Source: Candidatus Omnitrophota bacterium
Lineage (GTDB): Bacteria > Omnitrophota > Gorgyraeia > Duberdicusellales > 4484-171
Length of the DNA stretch: 49,556 nucleotides
NCBI GenBank assembly: GCA_003154195.1
Contig: PMCS01000012.1
Coordinates: 1-49,556, forward strand
Direction: 5' to 3'
Shown here: positions 8,880 to 17,569 of the stretch, piece after piece
How positions within the stretch are numbered: the first letter of the stretch is position 1
Layout: every line of letters begins with the position of its first letter
Program-made: the position numbers and the translations under genes
Notes under the pieces: generated by a model
What the model was told of the DNA's origin: nothing
What the model saw: only the letters and a program-made list of their open reading frames with translations
Databases searched by the model: none

Positions 8880-10112
8880 TTGATGTCCGCCGGTAACCAT
8901 AAAGGAAAAAAGACTAAGATCATGGTTTACGGTAAAATGCCAATTATGGATAAGCCGCAAAAGGGAGTTAATCTGGGCGGGTGGTTGTTGATGGAAGGCT
9001 ACATGCTTCATGGACGCAACATTGCCGAACACATTTTTAAAAAAGAATTTCAAAAAATATACGGCAGAAAAGAGTTGGCGCGTTTCGAAGAATTGTTCCG
9101 CGATAACTTCATCAACGAAGATGATTTTATTGCCGTTGCGGGAATGGGCGCTAAAATAATCCGCTTACCGTTTAATCATCGGTTGCTCGAGAAAAAACCT
9201 TTTATCTATGATGAGGGCGGTTTTGCCTGTCTGGATAAAGCGTTAAGCCGGGCGCAGCGGCATGGTTTAAAAGTAATCCTTGATTTACATGCCGCCTGCG
9301 GCAGCCAGAACTGCGATTGGCACGCCGACAGCGACGGCCGGGTTTTAATCTGGGGTAATAAAAGATACCAGGAAAGAACTTATGCCCTTTGGCAGGTAAT
9401 CGCCGGCCGGTATAAAAATCATCCGGCCATTTACGCTTACGATGTACTTAACGAGCCGGTGTTGGGCGAAGAAAGCACGGATATTCTGAAAAACTTTTAC
9501 CAGAAAATTATTAAACATATCCGTGGCGTCGACAAAAAAACTTTGATTTTTTTGGAAGGCAGCCGATGGGCTCAGCAAATAGAATTTTTGCCGGATTTGC
9601 TCGGCGCCCATATCGGGGTAAGTATCCATGCCTATATGCCGCTTAGCTATACCTGCCATTACCAGCCGCTTTATAAATATCCCGGTCGAATTGAGGATCG
9701 GGATTGGGATAAACGGCAGATTTATAAATACATGGAGCCTTACTATAGATTTTCCTGTAAACATAAAACCAAAATGTTTGTGGGAGAATTTGGCATTAAC
9801 TGGCGCGGCGGAAATTACGGCGAGTTAAAATGGCTTGATGATCTTTTAACCATTCTCGATAATTTTTCTTTCGACTATACCTATTGGACATATAAAGCGA
9901 TTGCCGGCCATATTTACCCCGACGGAATATACCAGTATCTGCCTAATTCTCAATTCGTTTGTCGTCAGGGACCGGTTTACGGCTGGGAAACTTATTTAAA
10001 ATATTGGAAAGACGAAAAAGATTCAATCGCCGATTTTTGGCAAAGCAAAAACTATACTCCTAACCGGCCGGTTATCGAGCTATTACGCCGCCATTTTAAT
10101 AATGAGGCTTAG
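8880..10112 (+). CDS. Glycoside hydrolase family 5-like (endoglucanase/exo-1,3-glucanase type)
   Basis: KGVNLGGWLLMEGYM, VILDLHAACGSQN, AYDVLNEP, FVGEFGINWRG. Last codons and TAG stop lie in repeat element A. Confidence 0.82.
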   Translation: MMSAGNHKGKKTKIMVYGKMPIMDKPQKGVNLGGWLLMEGYMLHGRNIAEHIFKKEFQKIYGRKELARFEELFRDNFINEDDFIAVAGMGAKIIRLPFNHRLLEKKPFIYDEGGFACLDKALSRAQRHGLKVILDLHAACGSQNCDWHADSDGRVLIWGNKRYQERTYALWQVIAGRYKNHPAIYAYDVLNEPVLGEESTDILKNFYQKIIKHIRGVDKKTLIFLEGSRWAQQIEFLPDLLGAHIGVSIHAYMPLSYTCHYQPLYKYPGRIEDRDWDKRQIYKYMEPYYRFSCKHKTKMFVGEFGINWRGGNYGELKWLDDLLTILDNFSFDYTYWTYKAIAGHIYPDGIYQYLPNSQFVCRQGPVYGWETYLKYWKDEKDSIADFWQSKNYTPNRPVIELLRRHFNNEA

Positions 10113-10199
10113 ATTCTCTCAAGCTCGAAGAGCGCAGAGAAAATCTGTAGCCGAATTACCCAGCACTAATTTTGTTAAGCAAAATTAGTGCTGGGTAAT
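10100..10199 (+). repeat. Stop-codon-associated structured element, copy A
   Basis: TAATGAGGCTT-AGATTCTCTC-AAGCTCGAAGAGCGCA-GAGAAAATCT-GTAGCCGAAT, then perfect 17-bp hairpin ACCCAGCACTAATTTTG(TTAAG)CAAAATTAGTGCTGGGT. Confidence 0.8.
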
Positions 10200-10291
10200 G
10201 AGTTTGAAAACTCGCCGAAATCAAGACCGCAGGCTTGAGGCTTACCTAACCGAAAAATGCATTCGTTTGCTCTCATCGCACTAAAAATGTA

Positions 10292-10320
10292 TTTACCCCT
10301 CTCGATAAATATGGTATGAT
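10292..10320 (+). promoter_or_regulatory. Candidate promoter TTTACC-N17-TATGAT upstream of response regulator
   Basis: -10-like TATGAT with correct spacing. Confidence 0.4.
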
Positions 10321-10436
10321 TTTCTTCTAAAACAGCAGGGAAGAACTGTGTTCGAGATGATAGAAAGAATCGTTTCCGAGGACACATCTATAGGGATATC
10401 CAGAGGCATACAGCAAGCGGTGTGAGGTGAACAGCT

Positions 10437-10799
10437 ATGAAAAAGAAAGTCCTGGTCATTGATGATGAGAGCGAAATAGTAGTTTTTATGGAAAAATTCC
10501 TGGCGCAGTTCGATATTTCCGCGATAAAAATTCTGCCGGGAGAAGGGGTGGTCGATTGCTATAACCGCAGCCAGCCGGATTTTGTTTTTCTTGACGTGCA
10601 AATGCCGAATAAGGACGGCATGGCTATTCTTAAGGAATTAAAAAAGAACCAGCCGGCATCCCGGGTAATTATGATGACCGGAGTTGAGGGGAAGGAATTC
10701 AAAGAAAAGGCTAAACGCTACGGAGCCCTGGACTATATTACCAAACCCATCGACTTGAACGATTTAAGCAAGAAAATCGAAGAATATATTATTAAATGA
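10437..10799 (+). CDS. Response regulator receiver (CheY-like)
   Basis: KVLVIDDESEI, DFVFLDVQMPNKDG, MMTG, YITKPID. Confidence 0.88.
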   Translation: MKKKVLVIDDESEIVVFMEKFLAQFDISAIKILPGEGVVDCYNRSQPDFVFLDVQMPNKDGMAILKELKKNQPASRVIMMTGVEGKEFKEKAKRYGALDYITKPIDLNDLSKKIEEYIIK

Positions 10800-11995
10800 A
10801 AATAAGTTACCGCTACGATTTGGAAAAGACCGCCCGGCAGATGATTCTTATCCATCGTGCCGATACCCTGATTAAGCTTATTCTGCGCACGATTATAAAA
10901 AGCGTGAAGGTGAGGCATGCCGGCGTGTTTATCTATGACAACAGCCGCGATGAATATGTCGTTAAGGTATCGCGAGGGCACTCCGGTTTTAAGGTGCCAG
11001 TCGGTTTCGTAAAAATAAAAAAGGATAGCCCATTAATCCGCTATTTTACCGACGCGAAACTATCTTTTTCCAAAGAGGCGCTTTCTCTTGATCAAATCAA
11101 GCGTTTAAGAGCAAAGTTCGGCAAAACTCCTTTAAAGAAAACTATCGAAGAATTATATTTTAATCTTTCTTTTTATAAGGCTAAATTGTGTATCCCTGCT
11201 TTTTTTCGTAATGACCTGATCGGGATTTTTTTCTTAGGCGATAAGAAAAACGGACGCGCCTTCAACCGGAATGAAATAGGTTTCCTATCGGTGCTGGCTT
11301 CTGACGCGGTGATGGCTTTGAAGAACGCCGGGCTCATCGAAGAACTCAATAACCAACTGGCGATAAATAACCGGATGTTTTTGCAGACGGTTTCCGCTCT
11401 GGCTTCCAGCATCGAAGCTAAAGATAGATATACCTCGGGGCATACCGAGCGCGTAACGGAATTTTCTCTGGTCATCGCCGGGCGTATCAATAAGCATAGA
11501 AAAATAAAGGATTGGGCAAAATTCATCAAGGATTTACGGATTGCCGCGCTGCTTCATGATATCGGAAAAATCGGCGTTCCCGAAGCTATCCTTAATAAGC
11601 CGGCGGCATTGACGCCGGAAGAAAGAGCGATTATCGAGAAGCATCCCTTGATTGGAGTGAATATATTAAACCATATCGCGGAATTTTCTAATGTTCTGGC
11701 AGGCGTTAAACATCATCACGAAAGGTATAACGGAGGAGGCTATCCTTCACAATTAAAAGGAAAACAGATACCTTTGATCGCGTCAATAATCGCGTTGGCC
11801 GATGCTTACGATGCGATGACAACCGATCGGCCTTACCGGTCGGCTTTATCCCGGGAAGCCGCGATAAAAGAAATCCAAGAAAATAGAGGCAGGCAATTCG
11901 CCCCTTCCGTGGCGGACGCGTTTTTGGAAGCGTATGGGCAGATTGATAAAGAAAAGGAAAAAGAAAACGGTAGGGTTATGGCTTCGGTATCATAA
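10796..11995 (+). CDS. GAF-like domain + HD-GYP phosphodiesterase
   Basis: LLHDIGKIGVPEAIL, HHERYNGGGYP, DAYDAMTTDRPYR; overlaps CheY gene by ATGA. Confidence 0.88.
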   Translation: MKISYRYDLEKTARQMILIHRADTLIKLILRTIIKSVKVRHAGVFIYDNSRDEYVVKVSRGHSGFKVPVGFVKIKKDSPLIRYFTDAKLSFSKEALSLDQIKRLRAKFGKTPLKKTIEELYFNLSFYKAKLCIPAFFRNDLIGIFFLGDKKNGRAFNRNEIGFLSVLASDAVMALKNAGLIEELNNQLAINNRMFLQTVSALASSIEAKDRYTSGHTERVTEFSLVIAGRINKHRKIKDWAKFIKDLRIAALLHDIGKIGVPEAILNKPAALTPEERAIIEKHPLIGVNILNHIAEFSNVLAGVKHHHERYNGGGYPSQLKGKQIPLIASIIALADAYDAMTTDRPYRSALSREAAIKEIQENRGRQFAPSVADAFLEAYGQIDKEKEKENGRVMASVS

Positions 11996-11997
11996 AA

Positions 11998-12158
11998 GGT
12001 TATGGTTAGGGCTAGGCTCTCCTTCGCTCTTCGAGCTTCGGAGAAGTCTCGCCGAAGCTTTAGCGAAGGCGGAAAGCCGGTTTGGGCTATGGTAATGGTT
12101 AGGCCTGAATTATAGCCTTAACCCTATACGGGCATCATTGCCCTTACCCTAACCGTTT
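11998..12158. repeat. Repeat family 2 region: GGTTAGGGCTAGG ... inverted CCTTAACCCTATACGGGCATCATTGCCCTTACCCTAACC
   Basis: GGTTAGGG-type motifs in opposite orientations around a nested inverted-repeat core. Confidence 0.6.
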
Positions 12159-12166
12159 TTTAATTT

Positions 12167-13282
12167 ATGAAACGTATTATCGCTTTTTATATTTCCGATG
12201 CCGGGGGCCACAACAAAGCAGCAGAGAATATTAGAGAAGCTTTTGAATATAAGGATCCCAAGGTAAAGGTTTTAAAAATAAATGCTTTAGGCTATTTTTA
12301 TCCCCGCGGCGAAAAAGTAGTGGATTTTACTTACTTGGCGATCATAAAACATTTTCCTCAGATTTGGAAAACGATTTATGACCGCCGCGATGTAATACGG
12401 AGCCTTACCCCGGTTCAAAAGTTTTTTAATAAAATCGCTTTTCGTAAGCTGTCAAAACTTATAAAAGATTTTCGTCCCGATTGTTTTATCGCAACACAGG
12501 CTTTTCCCTGCGGGGTAACGGGAGACTTTAAAGAAAAATTCGGCTGTAAAATACCCTTGATCGCCGTGGTCACCGATTATTATCCCCACCGCTTCTGGAT
12601 CCATGACGCCATAAATAAGTATACCGTCGCTTCGCTTGAGGCAAAAAAGCTTCTCGTGCGCCAGGGCGTGCCGGAAGAAAAAATAAAGATTTTAGGCATA
12701 CCCATTTCGGTAAAATTTTTAACTTCTTATCCCCGGAAAGCAATAGCCCATGAATTGGGCGTATCCGGTAGTTTGCCGGCAGTATTACTGATGGGGGGAG
12801 GGCTGGGCATAGGGCCGATAAAAAAAATCGCCAAAGAACTTGACCGGCTTCCTTTTAATTTTCAAACGATTGTAATTTGCGGCAGAAATAAGCGTCTTTA
12901 TAAATGGTTTGTGAGAAATAAAAGAAAATTTAAAAAGGCGATTTATCCTTTCGGTTATGTCGAGTTTGTGCACAAGCTTATGGATTTTTGCGATATTATT
13001 ATTACCAAACCCGGCGGCGTAACCGTTTCCGAGGCGCTATCCAAAGGCATGGCGATAGTTATCACTACCCCTATACCCGGACAGGAGGAACGAAACGTAA
13101 AATATTTGCTGAAGAAAGGCGTGATTGTAAAAGGTGAAGAATCGGGCAGCGTAAGCGAAGCGGTAAGTTCGTTTCTTTCCGACAAGAAAAAAATGTATGT
13201 CTATAAAGAAAGAGCCAAGGAGATATCCCGAATCGATTCGTCGCTGAGGATTGTGGATTTGATCTTGGAGGAAATTGTTTGA
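12167..13282 (+). CDS. MGDG-synthase/UgtP-like glycosyltransferase (GT28 type)
   Basis: SDAGGHNKAAENI, VVTDYYPH, LLMGGGLGIGPIKKIA, DIIITKPGGVTVSEAL, PIPGQEERN. Confidence 0.83.
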   Translation: MKRIIAFYISDAGGHNKAAENIREAFEYKDPKVKVLKINALGYFYPRGEKVVDFTYLAIIKHFPQIWKTIYDRRDVIRSLTPVQKFFNKIAFRKLSKLIKDFRPDCFIATQAFPCGVTGDFKEKFGCKIPLIAVVTDYYPHRFWIHDAINKYTVASLEAKKLLVRQGVPEEKIKILGIPISVKFLTSYPRKAIAHELGVSGSLPAVLLMGGGLGIGPIKKIAKELDRLPFNFQTIVICGRNKRLYKWFVRNKRKFKKAIYPFGYVEFVHKLMDFCDIIITKPGGVTVSEALSKGMAIVITTPIPGQEERNVKYLLKKGVIVKGEESGSVSEAVSSFLSDKKKMYVYKERAKEISRIDSSLRIVDLILEEIV

Positions 13283-13315
13283 TTTTTCGGCTCTGGGTAC
13301 AGCCGGAAAATCAAA
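13278..13315 (+). repeat. Hairpin containing the stop codon of the GT28 gene
   Basis: TTTGATTTTTCGGCT / AGCCGGAAAATCAAA, 15 bp with one G-T; TGA stop is 13280-13282. Confidence 0.7.
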
Positions 13316-13380
13316 CACCCTGAGCGAGCGAAGCGGTGAACGAGCAAAGCGAGTTGAACCGCGAAGCGAGTCGAAGGGCT
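13316..13380. repeat. CCCTGAGCGAGCGAAGC...AGTCGAAGGG-type intergenic repeat
   Basis: GAGCGAGCGAAGCG / AAAGCGAG / GCGAAGCGAGTCGAAGGG iterations. Confidence 0.55.
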
Positions 13381-13468
13381 GAACAACATCAGCCTTTCAG
13401 GAAGGGATTGTTAAAGAAAATTAATGGGTTATAGATAAGTCACCGACGAATAGCATTTCAGGTTAACT

Positions 13469-14302
13469 ATGTACTTTTGGTTTGTTCTAGGTAAATTTTT
13501 TTCTTTGATTTTTCCCCGCTCTTTTTGCTACCGGGCGGCTAAAATTTTAGCTTATTTGCAGTATCATGTTTCCCAAAAAGACAGGGAAGCGGTAAAGTAT
13601 AATCTGGAACCGATATTGTCCGATAAGAAGAATATCGATGCATGTGCGAAGGAGGTTTTTGTAAATTTTTCTTATTATCTGGTTGATTTTTTCCGGTATC
13701 CCAAGCTCAATAAGAAGTTTATCGAAAAATACGTTACCGTCAGCGGGTTGGATAAAATTGATAAACTTTTGGCCGTTAAAAAGGGCATTATTCTACTGGC
13801 GGCCCATTCGGGCAACTATGAATTAGGCGGAGCGGTTACCGCCCTTTTAGGATACCCCATATCTGCCGTTGCCTTGCCGCATGAGAACAAGCGTTTGAGC
13901 GATTTTTTCAACCGCCGCCGGGAAATGACAGGGATTAAAGTCATTTCCACGGGAGTCGGCGTAAAGAAATGTTTTTCTGCTTTAAGAAACGGCGATATGC
14001 TTGCTTTGTTGGGTGACAAAGATTTTGCCGGCGGAGGAGAAAGGGTTAAAATGTTTTCCCGATACGCTTTGCTTCCGCGCGGCCCGGCGTTTTTTGCTCT
14101 CAAGACCGGTTGTCCGATAGTTCCTTCCTTTTTTTTAAGGGAAAAAGTTAATTTTTATCATCTTATTTTTGATGATCCTATTGAATGCGCCGGCAGGGAT
14201 GAAATGGGCATAGTAGAAGAATATGCCAAGGTTATCGAAAAGTATATACGCCAATATCCCGACCAGTGGTATATGTTTCAACCGTATTGGCTGAAAGAAT
14301 AA
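13469..14302 (+). CDS. LpxL/HtrB-family lysophospholipid acyltransferase
   Basis: LLAAHSGNYELGG (H-x4 motif), LLGDKDFAGGG, GPAFFALKTGCPIVPSFF, YPDQWYMFQPYW. Confidence 0.85.
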   Translation: MYFWFVLGKFFSLIFPRSFCYRAAKILAYLQYHVSQKDREAVKYNLEPILSDKKNIDACAKEVFVNFSYYLVDFFRYPKLNKKFIEKYVTVSGLDKIDKLLAVKKGIILLAAHSGNYELGGAVTALLGYPISAVALPHENKRLSDFFNRRREMTGIKVISTGVGVKKCFSALRNGDMLALLGDKDFAGGGERVKMFSRYALLPRGPAFFALKTGCPIVPSFFLREKVNFYHLIFDDPIECAGRDEMGIVEEYAKVIEKYIRQYPDQWYMFQPYWLKE

Positions 14303-14320
14303 TTTGGACTAATAAATATT

Positions 14321-14378
14321 GTAGGGGCGGGGTTTCCCCGCCCCTATCAAAAATCGGACGCGGTAACCGCGCCCCTAC
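14321..14378. repeat. GTAGGGGCG...CGCCCCTAC inverted intergenic repeat
   Basis: GTAGGGGCGGGGTTTCCCCGCCCC and a second CGCGGTAACCGCG hairpin; outer GTAGGGGCG/CGCCCCTAC. Confidence 0.7.
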
Positions 14379-14389
14379 TATAGAATCAT

Positions 14390-15061
14390 ATGAATATTTG
14401 GGTTTTGATTCCCGCTTATAACGAAGAAAAAAATTTAGAGAAGCTCCTCAATGAGCTTAAGGGAAAGAATCTTTTCCTGCTTGTTGTCGATGACGGTTCG
14501 CGCGACGGAACTTATAAGATAGCGTCTGAATACGCCGATACCGTTATTAAAAATGAGCAAAACTTAGGTAAGGGCATGTCTTTGAAGCTTGGTATAAAAT
14601 ACCTTCTGGAAAACAAAAATTTCGATTATGTCATTATCATGGATGCCGACGGCCAGCATTCCCCTCTGGACATAGACAGTTTTTTGAAGGAAGCGCGAGA
14701 AAACCGCGAATTTTTTGTCGTAGGCAATCGCATGGATAATCCCGGCGATATGCCGGCAATAAGAATTATGACGAATAAATTCATGTCCTGGCTCATTTCC
14801 AGGATAATCGGCCAGAAAATTTGCGATAGCCAGTGCGGTTTCCGGCTCATTAAAAAAGAGGTTTTAGAGAAACTTACGCTTAAGACCAATCGGTTTGAGA
14901 TAGAATCGGAATTAGTTATCGTCGCGGCAAAAAACGGTTTTCGCCTGAAGAGTATCCCGGTCAGGAGCATTTATTATAAAAAGCAGCAAAGCAGGATCAA
15001 TCCTTTCTTGGATACTCTCAGGTTTGTAAAATTTATCTTTTACGCTTCCGGCCGCCGCTAA
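14390..15061 (+). CDS. Glycosyltransferase family 2
   Basis: VLIPAYNEEKNL, VVDDGSRDGT, IIMDADGQHSP, DSQCGFRL. Confidence 0.88.
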   Translation: MNIWVLIPAYNEEKNLEKLLNELKGKNLFLLVVDDGSRDGTYKIASEYADTVIKNEQNLGKGMSLKLGIKYLLENKNFDYVIIMDADGQHSPLDIDSFLKEARENREFFVVGNRMDNPGDMPAIRIMTNKFMSWLISRIIGQKICDSQCGFRLIKKEVLEKLTLKTNRFEIESELVIVAAKNGFRLKSIPVRSIYYKKQQSRINPFLDTLRFVKFIFYASGRR

Positions 15062-15079
15062 CCAATTTTTTGAAATTAG

Positions 15080-15107
15080 TTGACAATTTTTTTTAAGGGT
15101 ATATATT
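15080..15107 (+). promoter_or_regulatory. Candidate promoter TTGACA-N16-TATATT
   Basis: Consensus -35 with a -10-like hexamer upstream of the 69-aa membrane ORF. Confidence 0.55.
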
Positions 15108-15231
15108 TTATAGAACAAGAGCTTTCACGGTGATTCATAGTAAATTTAAAATTAACGTTTGACATTCAACCTGTCTCATAATTTAGGCGAAACAGTTTGC
15201 CTGCAGGGATGCAAAATAAGGAGGGGATATT

Positions 15232-15441
15232 ATGAAAGATGTATATCGGGTTGGTGATGATCTTTTCATGGCGCTGGCTTTTGTGAGTTTTGTTGTGGGA
15301 GTAGTTTTACGGATATTAAGTTTTTCCGATGTTCCTTTCGGCGTCAACTATAAAGAAGTTATATTTTTATCAATGCTGTGCTTGCTTTTCAGCATCGCGT
15401 TAAGCTTGCACGATGCCAATATTTCTAAAAGAAACAGTTAG
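15232..15441 (+). CDS. Small two-TM membrane protein of unknown function
   Basis: 69 aa, two hydrophobic segments, AAGGAGGGG ribosome-binding site 7-8 nt upstream, own promoter. Confidence 0.65.
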   Translation: MKDVYRVGDDLFMALAFVSFVVGVVLRILSFSDVPFGVNYKEVIFLSMLCLLFSIALSLHDANISKRNS

Positions 15442-15743
15442 CAGGGAAACGCTAAATCCTACCGCTGATTGAAACTGGGCTTGCCCCCGGAATGCCTTAG
15501 GCAAACATGGGCGCAGGCCCAGTTTGTTTTTAACTCGTAGTTTCGCTGCTCCGATAATAATTATATTAACAGGAAAATACATTACGCCTGCCTGCGGGCA
15601 GGTATTTTTCCGGTTCTGGCTTGCCCGGCCGCTTGGTTAGTGAGCGAAGCGATACCGCAGGCAGACACCCGCCCGTCGTTTTTTAAAGCTTTTTTGAGCA
15701 AGGAATATAAATATATTAATCCGCAGCCGATTAATTTATATAC

Positions 15744-15814
15744 TGTTACAGAAAAATGCAATCAGCTTGTTTCGTAATTCTTGCGAAACCGGTTGGAAGA
15801 AAATTGCATTTTTT
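15744..15814 (+). promoter_or_regulatory. Nested hairpin upstream of gspG-like gene
   Basis: AAAAATGCAAT...ATTGCATTTTT outer stem with inner GTTTCG/CGAAAC stem. Confidence 0.55.
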
Positions 15815-15837
15815 GGGTTAATTAGTATAATGTTTAT

Positions 15838-16263
15838 ATGAATCCAAATAAAGTGAAGATCAGTCACCGGAGTTTTACCTTAATCGAATTAATGCTGGTG
15901 GTAATTATTATCAGCGTTTTGGTCGCGATGGTCGCGCCGAGATTCGCCGGAAGGAGCGAAGAGGCGAGAAAAGGCGTGGCCCATGCCGATATCGAAGTAA
16001 ACATCGCCACAGCGTTAAAGCTATATGAAATGGATAACGGTGCTTTTCCTACTACTGACGAAGGTTTGGCCGCCCTTTCCAGCGCTTCCGGTTCGGCAAA
16101 AAACTGGAAAGGGCCTTATATCGAAAAAAAACCCAAAGATCCCTGGGGTAATCCTTATCAATATAAATCTCCCGGAACTCATCGGCCGGATTATGATCTG
16201 TATTCTCTGGGTAGAGACGGCACGGAAAGCAGCGACGATATAACCAATTGGCAGGAACAATGA
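15838..16263 (+). CDS. gspG: Type II secretion major pseudopilin-like protein (GspG)
   Basis: SFTLIELMLVVIIISVLVAMVAPRF, YEMDNGAFPTTDEGLAAL, GPYIEKKPKDPWGNPYQYKSPG, DYDLYSLGRDG. Confidence 0.92.
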   Translation: MNPNKVKISHRSFTLIELMLVVIIISVLVAMVAPRFAGRSEEARKGVAHADIEVNIATALKLYEMDNGAFPTTDEGLAALSSASGSAKNWKGPYIEKKPKDPWGNPYQYKSPGTHRPDYDLYSLGRDGTESSDDITNWQEQ

Positions 16264-17522
16264 TAAAAAAAATACTGGCGGTAGACGATGACGCCGCGGT
16301 TCTTAAAGTAATGAAAACCGCCCTTCAGGATAACGGTTATGAAGTTGTCGCCGTCGAAAGCGGCGCAAAAGCTATAAAAGAAATACGGAAAGAATTTTAC
16401 CCTCTTATTATTCTTGACGTCAAACTTCCCGATACCGACGGTTTGGCCGTATTAAAAATGCTGCGTGAGTTGCAAAAAGAATCTTTGCATAGTGTAGTGA
16501 TTATGGTTACGGGGTTTCCCAGCGAAGAGATAGTCGTGGAAGCGATTAAAAACGGCGCGAACGATTATTTGGCTAAACCGTTTAATTTAACGGAGTTTTC
16601 TTACAGCGTAAACCGCAACGCTAAGGTGGCGGAATTGGAAATTGAGAAGTATGAATACGCAAGGCAATTAGCCCAGAAGAATAAAGAATTAGGAGAAACA
16701 TTGCTTGAGTTAAAAAAAGCAAAAGACACGGCGGATAATTGTAATATTACTTTAGAAAGAATGGTAGAAGAAGAAATGCGCAGTTTTCAGATTTCTCAAG
16801 CGCAGCTTATACAGTCGGCTAAAATGGCGGCGGTAGGCCAACTTGGCGCCGGCGTTGCCCATGAATTAAACAATCCCCTAACCGCCGTTTTAGGATATAG
16901 CCAGTTTCTTTTACAAAAAACCAAAGATAAAGGCCCTTTAGATATTAATGATTTACGGAGTTATCTTGAGTCTATAGAAAAGGAAACAATACGCTGCAGG
17001 GAGATCGTGAGCAATCTTTTGCAGTTTTCGCGTAAGCCCTTCGGCGAGAAAGATGAACCGATTGATATAAGGAAAGCCATAGATTCGGTTTTTCTCATTA
17101 TCGGCAACCAGCTTAAATTAAATAATATTGAAGTAGAAGCGAAGCTGGCGCCGGATCTTTTTAAGGTCGCGGGCAATCTTAATCAGCTGGCGCAGGTCTT
17201 TATAAATATTTTCTTAAATGCCAGGGACGCGATGAAAGGCAAGGGGAAATTGAGTATCAACGTCCAAAACATTATTGATGAAAAAAACAATAACGCATGC
17301 ACTGTTGCCGTAGCAATCAGTGACACGGGCTGTGGAATAGCCCAGGAAAATTTAGCAAAAATTTTTGAGCCGTTTTTTACCACAAAAGAAAAAGATAAAG
17401 GTACCGGTCTGGGGTTATTCGTTACTTATCAGATTATCCAGGAACATAACGGCAGCATCGAGGTAAAAAGCGAAGTAGGTAAAGGGACCACTTTTACCAT
17501 CACTTTGCCGGCCGCGCAATAA
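16260..17522 (+). CDS. Response regulator-sensor histidine kinase hybrid
   Basis: Receiver ([29 protein letters not shown]) then HisKA/HATPase ([40 protein letters not shown]). ATGA overlap with gspG. Confidence 0.9.
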   Translation: MIKKILAVDDDAAVLKVMKTALQDNGYEVVAVESGAKAIKEIRKEFYPLIILDVKLPDTDGLAVLKMLRELQKESLHSVVIMVTGFPSEEIVVEAIKNGANDYLAKPFNLTEFSYSVNRNAKVAELEIEKYEYARQLAQKNKELGETLLELKKAKDTADNCNITLERMVEEEMRSFQISQAQLIQSAKMAAVGQLGAGVAHELNNPLTAVLGYSQFLLQKTKDKGPLDINDLRSYLESIEKETIRCREIVSNLLQFSRKPFGEKDEPIDIRKAIDSVFLIIGNQLKLNNIEVEAKLAPDLFKVAGNLNQLAQVFINIFLNARDAMKGKGKLSINVQNIIDEKNNNACTVAVAISDTGCGIAQENLAKIFEPFFTTKEKDKGTGLGLFVTYQIIQEHNGSIEVKSEVGKGTTFTITLPAAQ

Positions 17523-17569
17523 TTTGCTACTGACGGTTAGATTTATTGACGCTATCCCCGAGGAGATTT

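Noticed and set aside
14321-14378. GTAGGGGCG...CGCCCCTAC repeat as novel
   Set aside because: This kind of intergenic repeat is widespread in many bacterial genomes; listed only as a feature.
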